A DNA stretch of 64,000 nt, taken from positions 1 through 64,000 of the forward strand of contig CAYNML010000024.1 in assembly GCA_964398185.1 (NCBI GenBank). Direction: 5' to 3'. The DNA comes from Fen-1058 sp964398185. Its GTDB lineage: Bacteria > Chloroflexota > Anaerolineae > Fen-1058. The notes beneath the pieces were generated by a model. It did not search any database, had not been told where the DNA came from, and saw only the letters and a program-made list of their open reading frames with translations. Below are positions 9,253-17,984 of this stretch, piece by piece (position 1 is the first letter of the stretch; each line of letters starts with the position of its first letter). A program made the position numbers and the translations under genes.

Positions 9253-9684
9253 TCAAGTTGTCAGCTTCACTTGCTGGATATCCCAACCAAAGCGATCGCA
9301 CAGGGTCTTCACATGGCTGTCCCACGTAGGTTCGGCTGCCGGTTTCTCGCCGACGAAGGCATCGACGCTTAAGTAACGCAGCGTAGTGGCTCCCTCGCAC
9401 TGGATGGAATGCAAGGTGTGCGGCGGAATGCGCACCACATCGCCGGGCTTCACGCTGAACGTCTGCGCCGGATCGCCGATGGTCAACGTGCCCGCGCCGG
9501 TCATGATGTAGAAGATCTGCTCGACGTCGTCGTGTTGATGCAGCGGCGGCGCTTCATCCGGTTCCAGCACGACGATGAAGACCTCCGTCGTCGTTGCCTC
9601 CGCCCGATCGAGCACCAGATCATTCACGTGCGTCGGATAGCGATAGCGAATGGTGTCGGTGGTGCTGAAGACGTAACGGGTCAT
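9253..9684 (-). CDS. Cupin-domain protein
   Basis: The 143-residue single-domain cupin shows both conserved motifs. The first is the histidine pair with downstream Glu (LHQHDDVEQIFYI); the second is PGDVVRIPPHTLHSI, together giving a metal-binding site with two histidines, a glutamate and a third histidine. Such small cupins act as sugar isomerases, epimerases or sensors, and no specific role can be assigned. It is transcribed in the same direction as the transporter operon downstream and the URO-D-like gene upstream, from which it is separated by a dispersed repeat. Confidence 0.8.
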   Translation of the reverse strand: MTRYVFSTTDTIRYRYPTHVNDLVLDRAEATTTEVFIVVLEPDEAPPLHQHDDVEQIFYIMTGAGTLTIGDPAQTFSVKPGDVVRIPPHTLHSIQCEGATTLRYLSVDAFVGEKPAAEPTWDSHVKTLCDRFGWDIQQVKLTT

Positions 9685-9700
9685 TGGCTCTCCGGTCGCT

Positions 9701-9823
9701 CGTCATTGCGAGCGTTTTTTGCGAAGCAATCTCAATTCCAGTCGACGGGAGATTGCTTCGTCGCACGCCCTATCCGCGCTTTGCGCGGGGGCGCGCATGG
9801 CGACAGCGCTCCTCGCAATGACG
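9701..9823. repeat. Dispersed palindromic repeat family A, intergenic copy
   Basis: The 123-bp element is bounded by perfect 12-base terminal inverted repeats (cgtcattgcgag and ctcgcaatgacg). Inside is a second inverted pair (gcgaagcaatctc and gagattgcttcg). It abuts the stop codon of the URO-D-like gene at 9824. The same termini occur at 44-55 and, inside a coding sequence, at 62288-62367 and 63063-63148. It codes for nothing, is small and palindromic, and so behaves like a MITE or REP-type element. Confidence 0.85.
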
Positions 9824-10843
9824 CTAAAATCGCGAAATCGCCCCTACCAACGCATCGATCATTTGCGGCGGCGTATCCGGGCTGACGCCTCCGCCTGCCG
9901 ATAGGATCAACCCGCGCCCCCCGGTTTTCTCAATACACGATCGGGCCCAGCTGCTCACCTGATCCGGTGTGCCGCGCACCAGCACGTCGAGCGGCGGCAC
10001 GTTGCCCATCAAGACGATGCCGGGCATCTGCGCCTGCACTTCGGCGATGTCGGTGGTGTGGCTGAAATTGAAAACGTCAAAGCCGAGAGATGCCATCGGC
10101 TGCAATAGGTGCGGACAAGGCGTATCGTTGTGATAGACCTTGATCAGGCCGTCGAACGCGGCGAACAGGCGCGTTATCAACGGTCGCGCATATTGCTCGA
10201 ACAACTTCGGCGACAACATCCCCACGATGTCGTCCAGCACGAGTACACCTTCGGGCGCGCGCAGCACGTCGAGTTGGGCGCGCAGCCAGCGGATGATGGT
10301 GGTGGTCAACGTGTCGAGCAAACGCTGCGCGGCTTCCGGTTCTTTCTTCATGGCGATCAGCAAGTCGGTGATGCCCAGCAGCCAGCCTGCCACGGCGAAC
10401 GGTCCGCGTGCGGCGACCATTTTGATCGACTCGCCTTCTGGCAGCAAGCGTTTCTCGGCGTCGAGATAGCGCTGCAAGACCAGCGGCATCAGGCCGTGCT
10501 GCTGCGGATCGGGCGGCTCAATGTCGGCCAGCACTTTCAGCCCGCCGCGCACCGGCTCGATCGACGGCGGTTGATCGCGATGCCACATGATGCGCGCGCC
10601 AAACGCCGATGGCTCCGCTGCCATGCCGTATTCGATCCAATAACCGGGAATCCAGGCCACTTCCGGAAAGCGCGCGTTCAAGCCCAGATAGATACGCAGC
10701 CATTCATCTTCGCGCAAAAAGAAATCGAGCGTGTTGATGCCGGCATAGCCGGGCAGCCACGGGCTATCGACGATGAGCGCCACGGGGATCCGATCGGCTT
10801 GTCCGCCCCGCGCGACGGTGGCAAAGCGTTCCCAGGGATTCAT
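9824..10843 (-). CDS. Uroporphyrinogen decarboxylase-like (URO-D superfamily) protein, second paralogue
   Basis: The 339-residue URO-D-superfamily protein resembles MtaA/CmuA-type methyltransferases: N-terminal WERF followed by DRIPV, a central barrel, and the C-terminal stretch with GGGVSPDTP around residues 312-320. In catalytic family members that last stretch carries a zinc-binding cysteine, which is glycine here. The other ligand pair appears as His238 and Cys243 (HNDTPC), an unusual spacing. It therefore may not be a standard zinc methyltransferase. Its start overlaps the stop of the LacI-type regulator gene by four bases, so regulator and enzyme are co-transcribed. Confidence 0.78.
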   Translation of the reverse strand: MNPWERFATVARGGQADRIPVALIVDSPWLPGYAGINTLDFFLREDEWLRIYLGLNARFPEVAWIPGYWIEYGMAAEPSAFGARIMWHRDQPPSIEPVRGGLKVLADIEPPDPQQHGLMPLVLQRYLDAEKRLLPEGESIKMVAARGPFAVAGWLLGITDLLIAMKKEPEAAQRLLDTLTTTIIRWLRAQLDVLRAPEGVLVLDDIVGMLSPKLFEQYARPLITRLFAAFDGLIKVYHNDTPCPHLLQPMASLGFDVFNFSHTTDIAEVQAQMPGIVLMGNVPPLDVLVRGTPDQVSSWARSCIEKTGGRGLILSAGGGVSPDTPPQMIDALVGAISRF

Positions 10844-11898
10844 GCGTGTGATCCGTTCGAGTTGTTCGCTGGAGCCGGGCCGGTCGATTCGCGCACAATG
10901 AGCGGGCTTTCCATCAAGGTGTAACCGTCTTCGGGCGGCGGCTGGCCCTTGATCATTTGCCGCAGGATGCGCATCGCCACACGGCCCATGCGATACTTGG
11001 GCTGCGCGATGGTGGTCAACGGCGGATTGGTGTGCGCGGCCATCGAGATGTCGTCGATGCCGATGACCGAGATGTCTTCGGGCACGTGCAGGCGGTGCGT
11101 GCGAATGGCGTGCAGCGCACCCAGCGCCATGAGATCGTTGTAAGCCACCACGGCAGTCGGACGCTCAGCGGCCGGCAGCGCGAGCAGTGCGCTCATCGCC
11201 TGAAAGCCGCCATCGACACCAGGGAAACTCACCGGGCACAGTTCCGGCGGGAAGTGCAGACCTGCTTCCGACAACGCCCGCTCAACACCGCGCCGCCGGG
11301 CCAGCGATGCTTCCGATTGCGACGGGCCAGCCAGATACGCGATGCGCGTATGGTTCAAACTGAGCAAATGGCACGTGGCGCGATACGTGGCAATTTCAAA
11401 ATCGACCATCAAACAGGCGACGTGGGGAAAGCGTACCGGGCGATTGAGCACCACCATCGGTATCTTCTGGTGGCTGATCGCCGCCGCCAGTTCCTCGGCC
11501 GCAATGCGCGATCCGCCGACGATGACGCCGCACACGGGCTGCGTCGCCAGCAGGCGAAAATATTGCTTCTCGCGCTGCAAGTCTTCCGCGGTGTCCAGCA
11601 ACAGCGGCATGTACTCGTCGGCGCTTTCGTCCTGCACGCCGCGCACGATCTCGGCAAAGAACGGATTGAGAATATCGGGGATCAACAGGGCAATGGAACT
11701 GATCGGCTGGGCTTTCACCGAGCGGTGCGGCACGTGCCGGTAGCCCAGCTCTTCGGAAGCGCGCATGACTTGCTTACGCACATCTTCGCTGACAGGGGCG
11801 GTATTGTTCAGCACGCGCGAGACGGTGGAAGGAGAAACACCGGCTCGTCGTGCCACTTCAACGAGACTGGGGTGAGCCTGCTTGATGCTCATAGTCAC
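10840..11898 (-). CDS. LacI-family transcriptional regulator
   Basis: The 352-residue protein has an N-terminal LacI helix-turn-helix (VARRAGVSPSTVSRVLN, about residues 12-28) and hinge, then a periplasmic-binding-protein-like effector domain from about residue 65 to 340. It starts with GTG; an internal Met at codon 3 is an alternative. It heads the minus-strand unit that continues into the URO-D-like gene and is divergent from the Gfo/Idh/MocA oxidoreductase. Local control of both directions through the shared 84-bp gap is likely, with a sugar or sugar acid as effector. The effector identity is not deducible. Confidence 0.93.
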   Translation of the reverse strand: MTMSIKQAHPSLVEVARRAGVSPSTVSRVLNNTAPVSEDVRKQVMRASEELGYRHVPHRSVKAQPISSIALLIPDILNPFFAEIVRGVQDESADEYMPLLLDTAEDLQREKQYFRLLATQPVCGVIVGGSRIAAEELAAAISHQKIPMVVLNRPVRFPHVACLMVDFEIATYRATCHLLSLNHTRIAYLAGPSQSEASLARRRGVERALSEAGLHFPPELCPVSFPGVDGGFQAMSALLALPAAERPTAVVAYNDLMALGALHAIRTHRLHVPEDISVIGIDDISMAAHTNPPLTTIAQPKYRMGRVAMRILRQMIKGQPPPEDGYTLMESPLIVRESTGPAPANNSNGSHA

Positions 11899-11912
11899 GT
11901 CTTTCTGGCGGT

Positions 11913-11955
11913 CTTACTGAAATTTGCGTAAGTTTTCATGAAACAGTATACTTAC
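11913..11955. promoter_or_regulatory. Candidate LacI-type operator region in divergent gap
   Basis: The short gap between the regulator and the oxidoreductase holds the 10-base palindrome tttcatgaaa (about 11934-11943). It also contains the half-site cttac at 11913 and 11951, with its complement gtaag at 11928. The gap is clearly more AT-rich than the genes. Even-numbered palindromes beside a lacI-type gene are typical operators, but this site is inferred from symmetry and position only. Confidence 0.4.
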
Positions 11956-11982
11956 TTTCAGAAAAAAGTCAATAACTTTGTG

Positions 11983-13011
11983 ATGGATGTCACTATGAAG
12001 AGGTTACACTTCGGGATTGTAGGGGTAGGGAACATCGCGCCGCTCCATGCGCTGGCGATTCAGGCGCTGCCGGAAGCCGAGTTGGTGGCAGTGGCGACTC
12101 AGAATGCCGAGCGTGGGCAGGCGTTTGTGGAGAAATTCGGCGGCCAGTGGCATGCCGATTATGCTGAGCTGCTCCAACGGCCCGATGTGGATGTCGTGAC
12201 GATCTGCACGCCGCACGATCTCCACGCCCCGATGACGATCGCCGCGGCGCAGGCAGGCAAGCACGTGCTGTGCGAGAAGCCCCTGGCGCGCACCACCGCC
12301 GAGTGTGAGGCGATGATCGCGGCCTGCGAACGGGCTGGGGTGACGCTGGGCGTGGTCTTTCAATCACGTTTCGAGCCACTGTCGCTGCACCTCAAACGCT
12401 TGATTGATGAGGGAACATTGGGCCGCATCGTATGGAACAGCGCCAACACGATCTGGTATCGCAGTGACGACTACTATCGCAGCGGGCCGTGGCGCGGCAC
12501 GTGGGAGCATGAAGGCGGCGGCGTGCTGATCAATCAAGCCATTCACGCCATCGATCTGCTGCTGTGGTTGACAGGGATGCCCGATCGGGTTACGGCACAA
12601 ACGCGGACGCTAAATCATTCCATCGAAGTGGAAGACGGAGCAATCGCTACTTTAGAATATGCCGACAATCGGTTGGGCTTGATTCAAGCGACGACGGCAG
12701 CGTATCCCGGTTATGCCGAACGGCTGGAAGTGTACGGCACGCGCGGCAGCGCGATCTATCACAAGGGCGAAGGGCGGCTGGAATGGCATCTGCTCGATCC
12801 GCGCGAGGATCACGTGCTGGAGGCCAACATCAGCAGCGGCGCGGCTAACCCCATGGACATTAGCACGGCGGGGCATGTCGCCGTGTTTCAAGATTTTGCA
12901 GAAGCGGTGCGCGAGGGACGCCGACCCGCGATCGATGGAACAGAAGGCCGCCGTAGTGTTGCGGTGGTGGAGGCGATCTATCGAGCGGCGCGCGCCAGAG
13001 ATCAATCCTGA
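11983..13011 (+). CDS. Gfo/Idh/MocA-family oxidoreductase
   Basis: This NAD(P)-dependent sugar dehydrogenase-like protein has an N-terminal Rossmann motif GIVGVGNIA, the catalytic CEKPLA motif typical of the family, and the downstream GGGVLINQAIHAIDLL segment carrying the conserved histidine. The frame is open from 11938, but the upstream part lies in the regulatory gap and reads as low-complexity sequence. A start at ATG 11983 or ATG 11995 places the Rossmann strand within the first 20 residues, as in relatives. Neither has a strong ribosome-binding site. It is transcribed away from the LacI regulator and probably acts on a sugar or cyclitol derivative delivered by the Dpp-like importer. Confidence 0.9.
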   Translation: MDVTMKRLHFGIVGVGNIAPLHALAIQALPEAELVAVATQNAERGQAFVEKFGGQWHADYAELLQRPDVDVVTICTPHDLHAPMTIAAAQAGKHVLCEKPLARTTAECEAMIAACERAGVTLGVVFQSRFEPLSLHLKRLIDEGTLGRIVWNSANTIWYRSDDYYRSGPWRGTWEHEGGGVLINQAIHAIDLLLWLTGMPDRVTAQTRTLNHSIEVEDGAIATLEYADNRLGLIQATTAAYPGYAERLEVYGTRGSAIYHKGEGRLEWHLLDPREDHVLEANISSGAANPMDISTAGHVAVFQDFAEAVREGRRPAIDGTEGRRSVAVVEAIYRAARARDQS

Positions 13012-13068
13012 TCGGCCTCCGGGTGAACGGCTGTTGCTCAAACGCAGCACTGAAGGTATCATGATTGC

Positions 13069-16000
13069 GTGCTCAATCCTGTTCAGGCAGATTTGGTTGT
13101 GACGGACACTCCCTCTTCTCCGGCGCGGCAGCGCACCACCATTGGGTTCTTAACTGCCAACATCCATCTTGGATCGGGCCGCGCCCTGTGGCCCGGCGTG
13201 GCCGACGCCGCCGAGCAGCACGACTTGAACTACATCTGCTTCCCAGGCGGCGGGCTGCGCGTAAGCGAAGGGTTTGAAGCCCAGCGCAACGTCATTTACG
13301 ATCTGATCGATCCGCAGCGGCTCGACGGGTTGATCACGTGGTCGTCGGCCATCGGCGGGGCGCTCGCTCCCACCGAAGTCGCCGAGTTCCATCAGCGCTA
13401 TCAGCCGCTGCCCATGATCAGTCTCGCGCAGATCGTCGAGGGTGTGCCCACTGTGGCGATCGATAGTTACACCGGAATGCGCGAAGCGGTGGTGCATTTG
13501 ATCGAAGTGCACGGCTTCCGCAAACTGGCCTTCATGCGCGGCCCGGCCAATCACTTCTTTGCGCAAGAGCGCTATCGCGCTTACACCGACGTTCTGAAAG
13601 AATATGGCATCCCCTTTGTGCCGGAGCTGGTGACGCAGCCGTTGACGTGGGGCGAGGGCACGGAGGCGGCGCTGCTGTTACTGGACGAAGCTCACCTGCG
13701 GCCCGGTATTGATTTTGAAGCAGTGGTGGCCGTGAGCGATCTGATGGCGTTGAGTGCGATGCGCGTCTTCCAGGCGCGCGGCATTCACATCCCGCACGAT
13801 GTGGCCTTTGTGGGCTTTAACGATTCGCTGGAAGGACGCCTCGTCACGCCGCCCTTGACTTCGGTGGTGATGCCGTTCTACGAACAGAGCAGGCGCGCCG
13901 TGGCCGAACTGCTGATGCGCTTGTCCGGCGCCCCCCTGCCCGATCAGGTCACGCTGCCCTCGCAGCTGATCGTGCGCCAGTCGTGCGGCTGCCCGTCAGA
14001 CGCGGTGGTGCAGGCGGCGCTGGGATCCTTCACGCCGAGCGCCGCTAATTTCGCGCAGGCCAGCGCGCCGCTCAAGACGAGATTCATGGCCGGATTGGCG
14101 CAGCCCGATCAGGCGGCGCGCGCCGCGAAACTTTTCGACGCCTTACAGGCCGACTTACTCGCCGGGCCGCCGCAGCGTTTCCTCACGGAACTCGCCGCCG
14201 TGCTGGAAGAGGCGGCACGGCATGGCACGGATGTGTCAGACTGGCAGGACGCGATCTCACTGCTGCGCCGCTGCGTGCTGCCGGCGTTGAATCCCGCGCA
14301 GCACGCTCGGGCTGAGGACCTCTTCGGGCAGGCGCGTGTTTTGATCGGGGAAGCGGCCCAGCGCACGCAGGCCTATCGCCAATTGCAGGCGGAGCGACAG
14401 GCCGACATGCTGCGCGACATTGGACAGGCGCTGATTACGGCGTTCAACGTCGAGAAGCTTGCCGATGTACTGGCCGAGCGTCTGCCCGCGTTGGGCATCG
14501 CCAGCGGCTATGTGGCGCTGTACGAGAACCCGGCGTTGTCGTTGGAGCGCGCGCGCCTGGTGTTGGCTTACACCGAGCAAGGGCGCGTGCTGCTGGAGCC
14601 GGGCGGGCGATCATTCACGGCGCGCGAATTGGCCCCGGCGGACGTGCTGCCCGCCGAGCGGCGGTACAGCTTCATGCTGGAACCACTGTATTTCCGGGAA
14701 GAACAGATCGGCTTCGCCCTGTTCGAGATCGGCCCGCGCGACAGCGACATCTACGAAGTGCTGCGCGGCCACATCAGCAGCGCGCTCAAAGGCGCCTTGC
14801 TGTTTCAAGAAGCGCTGCAGGCGCGCCTCGTCGCCGAGAAAGCCGATCAGATCAAAACGCGCCTGTTGACCAATGTCAGCCACGAACTGCGCACGCCGCT
14901 GAACATCATTCTGGGCTATACGCGCAATGCGCTGCTGGCCTCGCAGCCCGACGGCTTGCTGCTGCCCCCCGCCGTGCTGAACGATCTGCGCCACATTCAC
15001 AACAGCGCCGAGCACCAGCTGCGCGTCATCAACGACCTGCTCGATCTGTCGCGCGCGGAGATCGACGAGCTCGATCTCTATCTGGAACTGATCGATCCCC
15101 GCCCGCTGCTGGCAGAGGCCTTCCACAGTCTGGCCGATGTGGCCGATCCGGCGCGCGGGATTGCGTGGAAGTTGCAGCTGCCCGATCGGCTGCCGTGGCT
15201 CAACGCCGACGCCGTGCGGCTGCGGCAGACGCTGCTCAACCTGCTGAGCAACGCGCGCAAGTTCACCGCGCGCGGCTCCATCACGCTGGGCGCCGATGTT
15301 GCGCCGCCGTATCTGCACATCTGGGTGGCTGACACCGGCGTCGGCATTGCGAGCGATCAGCTGGACCACATCTTCGAGCCGTTCATCACGGCCGAGCACG
15401 ATCGGCAGGCGGGCGTCCCCCCTCTGGTGGGCGGCATTGGGCTGGGGTTAACCATCACGCGCCATCTGGTGATCCTGCACGGCGGCTCGATCAGCGTGGA
15501 GAGCGAGCCAGGACGCGGCAGCACGTTCCACGTGTATCTGCCGCTGCCGCACTTGAACGATCAGGCCGCTCCCTCAGCCGCGACAGGGCATCCCGTGTTG
15601 CTGTTGATCTCGAAAGCCGCGCAGCCCGCACCGGAGATTGTGAAGTTTGCGCGGCAGCAGCACCTGACGATCAAGCGTCTGCACACCGCCGATGACGTAG
15701 AAGCCGTGCTGGCCATCTGCCAGCCGCTGACGGTAGCCTGGGATCTGGTCGACGCCAATCCCAGCGATTGGAACATCGTGCGGCGGCTGCGCAATCATCC
15801 GCGCCTGTCACAGACACCCTTCCTGTTGTATGGCCAGGCGCCGTCGGCGGAAGCCGGCGAAGCGGCGTTGACGATCGGGTTGACGAGTTTCGTGGGCAAA
15901 CCGGCGGCCGATCAATCACTGCTCAACGCGCTGCACGCGGCCAGCGCGATCCCGTCGTCTGGCCCGCTGCTGATCGTGGATGATGATCAGCAGGCGTGCG

Positions 16001-16677
16001 CGGCTTATCAAGCCCTGCTGGCGCGCCAGCTGCCGGCGTATGTGGTGCAGACGGCCAACGACGGCGCCAGCGCGCTGGAGATGATGGCGCATGAAGCGCC
16101 GAGCCTCGTGATCCTCGATCTGGTGATGCCGGGGCTGGGCGGGGCGGAGGTGCTCGATCGGATGCGCGCCGATCCGCGTCTGCGGCAAGTGCCGGTGATA
16201 ATCCTCAGCAGCAAGCTGTTGACGCTGGACGATGTGAAGCGCATCGAACGACATGCGCGCGTGACGCTGCACAGCAAAGGGGTGCTGTCGGAAGAGGAAA
16301 CCAGCGCGGCCCTGAACCGGGCGCTGTTCGGCGCAGAAGCACTGCCGCCGCACACCAGCGCGCTGGTGAAACGAGCCCTGGCGTATTTCCATCAAAACTA
16401 TGCGCGGCCGCTGGCCCGCTGGGAAATCGCCGAAGCGGTGGGCGTCAGCGAAGACTATCTGTCGCGCGTGTTCAACCGCGAATTGGGCTTGTCGCCGTGG
16501 GATTATCTCACGCGCTATCGCATTCAACGCGCCAAAGACCTGCTGCACCGCACCAACGACAGCATCCGCGCGATCGCCCATCAGGTCGGCTTCAAGGATC
16601 AGGCGTATTTCAGCCGGGTCTTCCGCAAGCAGACCGGCTTGGCGCCGAATGAATTTCGAGGGACACCGGGAACGTAA
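13069..16677 (+). CDS. Cytoplasmic hybrid sensor kinase: LacI-type ligand domain + histidine kinase + receivers + AraC output
   Basis: The 1202-residue single-chain signalling protein starts at GTG. Residues about 25-308 form a LacI/Peripla_BP_3-like ligand-binding domain ending in VRQSCGC, without a LacI helix-turn-helix. Residues about 440-590 look like a GAF-type domain. A HisKA domain follows with phospho-acceptor His605 (SHELRTPLN), then a HATPase with the N-box LLNLLSNARKF and the G1 box DTGVGIA. Residues about 840-955 form a degenerate receiver lacking the N-terminal acidic pair. A canonical receiver has the acidic pair in IVDDD and the phospho-acceptor Asp1017 (ILDLVMPG). The C-terminal 100 residues are an AraC/XylS DNA-binding domain. 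I see no transmembrane segment, so the ligand is sensed inside the cell. It precedes the pectin transporter operon and probably activates it. Confidence 0.9.
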   Translation: MLNPVQADLVVTDTPSSPARQRTTIGFLTANIHLGSGRALWPGVADAAEQHDLNYICFPGGGLRVSEGFEAQRNVIYDLIDPQRLDGLITWSSAIGGALAPTEVAEFHQRYQPLPMISLAQIVEGVPTVAIDSYTGMREAVVHLIEVHGFRKLAFMRGPANHFFAQERYRAYTDVLKEYGIPFVPELVTQPLTWGEGTEAALLLLDEAHLRPGIDFEAVVAVSDLMALSAMRVFQARGIHIPHDVAFVGFNDSLEGRLVTPPLTSVVMPFYEQSRRAVAELLMRLSGAPLPDQVTLPSQLIVRQSCGCPSDAVVQAALGSFTPSAANFAQASAPLKTRFMAGLAQPDQAARAAKLFDALQADLLAGPPQRFLTELAAVLEEAARHGTDVSDWQDAISLLRRCVLPALNPAQHARAEDLFGQARVLIGEAAQRTQAYRQLQAERQADMLRDIGQALITAFNVEKLADVLAERLPALGIASGYVALYENPALSLERARLVLAYTEQGRVLLEPGGRSFTARELAPADVLPAERRYSFMLEPLYFREEQIGFALFEIGPRDSDIYEVLRGHISSALKGALLFQEALQARLVAEKADQIKTRLLTNVSHELRTPLNIILGYTRNALLASQPDGLLLPPAVLNDLRHIHNSAEHQLRVINDLLDLSRAEIDELDLYLELIDPRPLLAEAFHSLADVADPARGIAWKLQLPDRLPWLNADAVRLRQTLLNLLSNARKFTARGSITLGADVAPPYLHIWVADTGVGIASDQLDHIFEPFITAEHDRQAGVPPLVGGIGLGLTITRHLVILHGGSISVESEPGRGSTFHVYLPLPHLNDQAAPSAATGHPVLLLISKAAQPAPEIVKFARQQHLTIKRLHTADDVEAVLAICQPLTVAWDLVDANPSDWNIVRRLRNHPRLSQTPFLLYGQAPSAEAGEAALTIGLTSFVGKPAADQSLLNALHAASAIPSSGPLLIVDDDQQACAAYQALLARQLPAYVVQTANDGASALEMMAHEAPSLVILDLVMPGLGGAEVLDRMRADPRLRQVPVIILSSKLLTLDDVKRIERHARVTLHSKGVLSEEETSAALNRALFGAEALPPHTSALVKRALAYFHQNYARPLARWEIAEAVGVSEDYLSRVFNRELGLSPWDYLTRYRIQRAKDLLHRTNDSIRAIAHQVGFKDQAYFSRVFRKQTGLAPNEFRGTPGT

Positions 16678-16981
16678 GTTGATTCGTCGAGGGTGAACCT
16701 GCCTACACAAAACACGGAGCGCAGCGTGCTGCGCTCCGTGTTTATATTTTGCGCGGAGCGATCGCCCGCGGAGGCGCCGCCGGCCAGTCGGACGTGGCGA
16801 AAGCGCCCCGGTGCGCGGGTATCTATGACGGTTTTCTCCTCAGGCAGCGCGCCAAAGTCCATCCTCCCCTCGGTACAATGAAAACAATACTCAGACTTGG
16901 AGTGGCGCGAAGCCGGAGTTTTTGAGAAGATGGGGGCGGCGGCTGGCCCGGCCAGTCGATCCCATTTAAGGTAAGCCAATC
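16678..16981. other. 304-base intergenic region before the pectin transporter operon
   Basis: It contains the terminator at 16710-16743 and a possible -10 element tacaat at about 16874-16879 without a convincing -35. This would suit an activator-dependent promoter, in keeping with the AraC-type regulator encoded immediately upstream. A GC-rich stretch at 16750-16800 shows no gene. The ribosome-binding site for the permease gene is taaggt at about 16968-16973. Confidence 0.45.
16710..16743 (+). terminator. Rho-independent terminator after the hybrid sensor gene
   Basis: A perfect stem of 15 bp (aaacacggagcgcag and its complement) with the 4-base loop cgtg lies 33 bases past the stop codon and is followed by tatatttt. 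It separates the regulator gene from the transporter operon. Confidence 0.85.
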
Positions 16982-17971
16982 ATGGAAACCATCGGCAACA
17001 CTCTTCCTCCCCCCGTCAGCACCAGTCCGGCAGCCACTTTGGCGCCGGCCGCGTGGCGTCTGCGGCTGCGCGGTCTGCGCCGCGCCATCTGGAAGCACCG
17101 CACCATTTACGTGTTGATGGCCTTGCCGCTGTTGTACTTCCTTGTGTTCAAGTACTGGCCGTTGTGGAATACGCAAATCGCATTTAAAGACTTTAAGCCC
17201 TTGCTGGGCGTCGAGGCCAGCCCCTTCGTCGGCTTCAAGCATTTCGAGGCCTTCTTCAAGTCATTCTACTTCAGCCAATTGTTGATCAACACGCTGATCT
17301 TCAGCCTGGCCAAGTTGATCCTGGGTATGCCGCTGGCCATCATTCTGGCGCTGGCGATCTACGAGAGTTCGTTCCGCTTCCTGCGCAAGATCACGCAGAC
17401 CATGGCCTACCTGCCGCACTTCCTGTCGTGGGTGATTATCTACGGCGTGCTGCTGGCGCTGTTGTCGCCGGGCAGCGGCCTGGTCAACGAGATCATCAAG
17501 GCGGCCGGCAACAACCCGATCGCGTTTCTCACCTCGCCGCAATATTTCCGCTGGGTCGTCATCGGATCGGACATCTGGAAAGAGACGGGCTGGAGCACCA
17601 TCATTTATCTGGCCGCGCTCCTGTCGATCGATCCGGTGCTGTTCGAAGCCGCCGCGGTGGACGGCGCCTCGCGCCTGCAGCGCATTCGGCACATCTCGCT
17701 GCCGGGCATCGCCAGTGTCATCGTGGTGGTGACGCTGCTGCGGCTGGGCAATATTCTGGACGCGGGCTTCGGCCAGATCTTTGTGTTGTACTCGCTGCCG
17801 GTGTACAGCGTCGGCGACATCATCGATACGTGGGTCTACCGCCAGGGCATTCTGGAATTCCAGTTTAGTCTGGCCACGGCCGTCGGCCTGTTCAAGGGGT
17901 TGATCGGGTTGGGGTTGATCTTCTTCTCCAACAAGATCGCCAGGCGGTTGGCCGGCACAGGGCTGTACTAA
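16982..17971 (+). CDS. ABC transporter permease, LplB-like
   Basis: The 329-residue binding-protein-dependent permease of the CUT1-like LplB/YtcP group has a hydrophobic helix at about residues 42-60 (LMALPLLYFLVF), the WPLWNTQIAFKDF segment typical of LplB, and the EAA loop EAAAVDGASRLQRIRHISLPG near residue 225. It is the first gene of the galacturonan uptake operon and lies 13 bases before its partner permease. As in Bacillus lpl clusters, neither permease has its own ATPase nearby. A shared MsmX-type ATPase encoded elsewhere is expected; this is known for the family and not shown here. Confidence 0.92.
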   Translation: METIGNTLPPPVSTSPAATLAPAAWRLRLRGLRRAIWKHRTIYVLMALPLLYFLVFKYWPLWNTQIAFKDFKPLLGVEASPFVGFKHFEAFFKSFYFSQLLINTLIFSLAKLILGMPLAIILALAIYESSFRFLRKITQTMAYLPHFLSWVIIYGVLLALLSPGSGLVNEIIKAAGNNPIAFLTSPQYFRWVVIGSDIWKETGWSTIIYLAALLSIDPVLFEAAAVDGASRLQRIRHISLPGIASVIVVVTLLRLGNILDAGFGQIFVLYSLPVYSVGDIIDTWVYRQGILEFQFSLATAVGLFKGLIGLGLIFFSNKIARRLAGTGLY

Positions 17972-17984
17972 CCGGGGGCGCGTC

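Noticed and set aside
11938..11982. N-terminal extension of the Gfo/Idh/MocA protein from ATG 11938
   Set aside because: The extra residues are encoded by the AT-rich divergent regulatory gap, overlap the candidate operator palindrome and have no counterpart before the Rossmann strand in the family.
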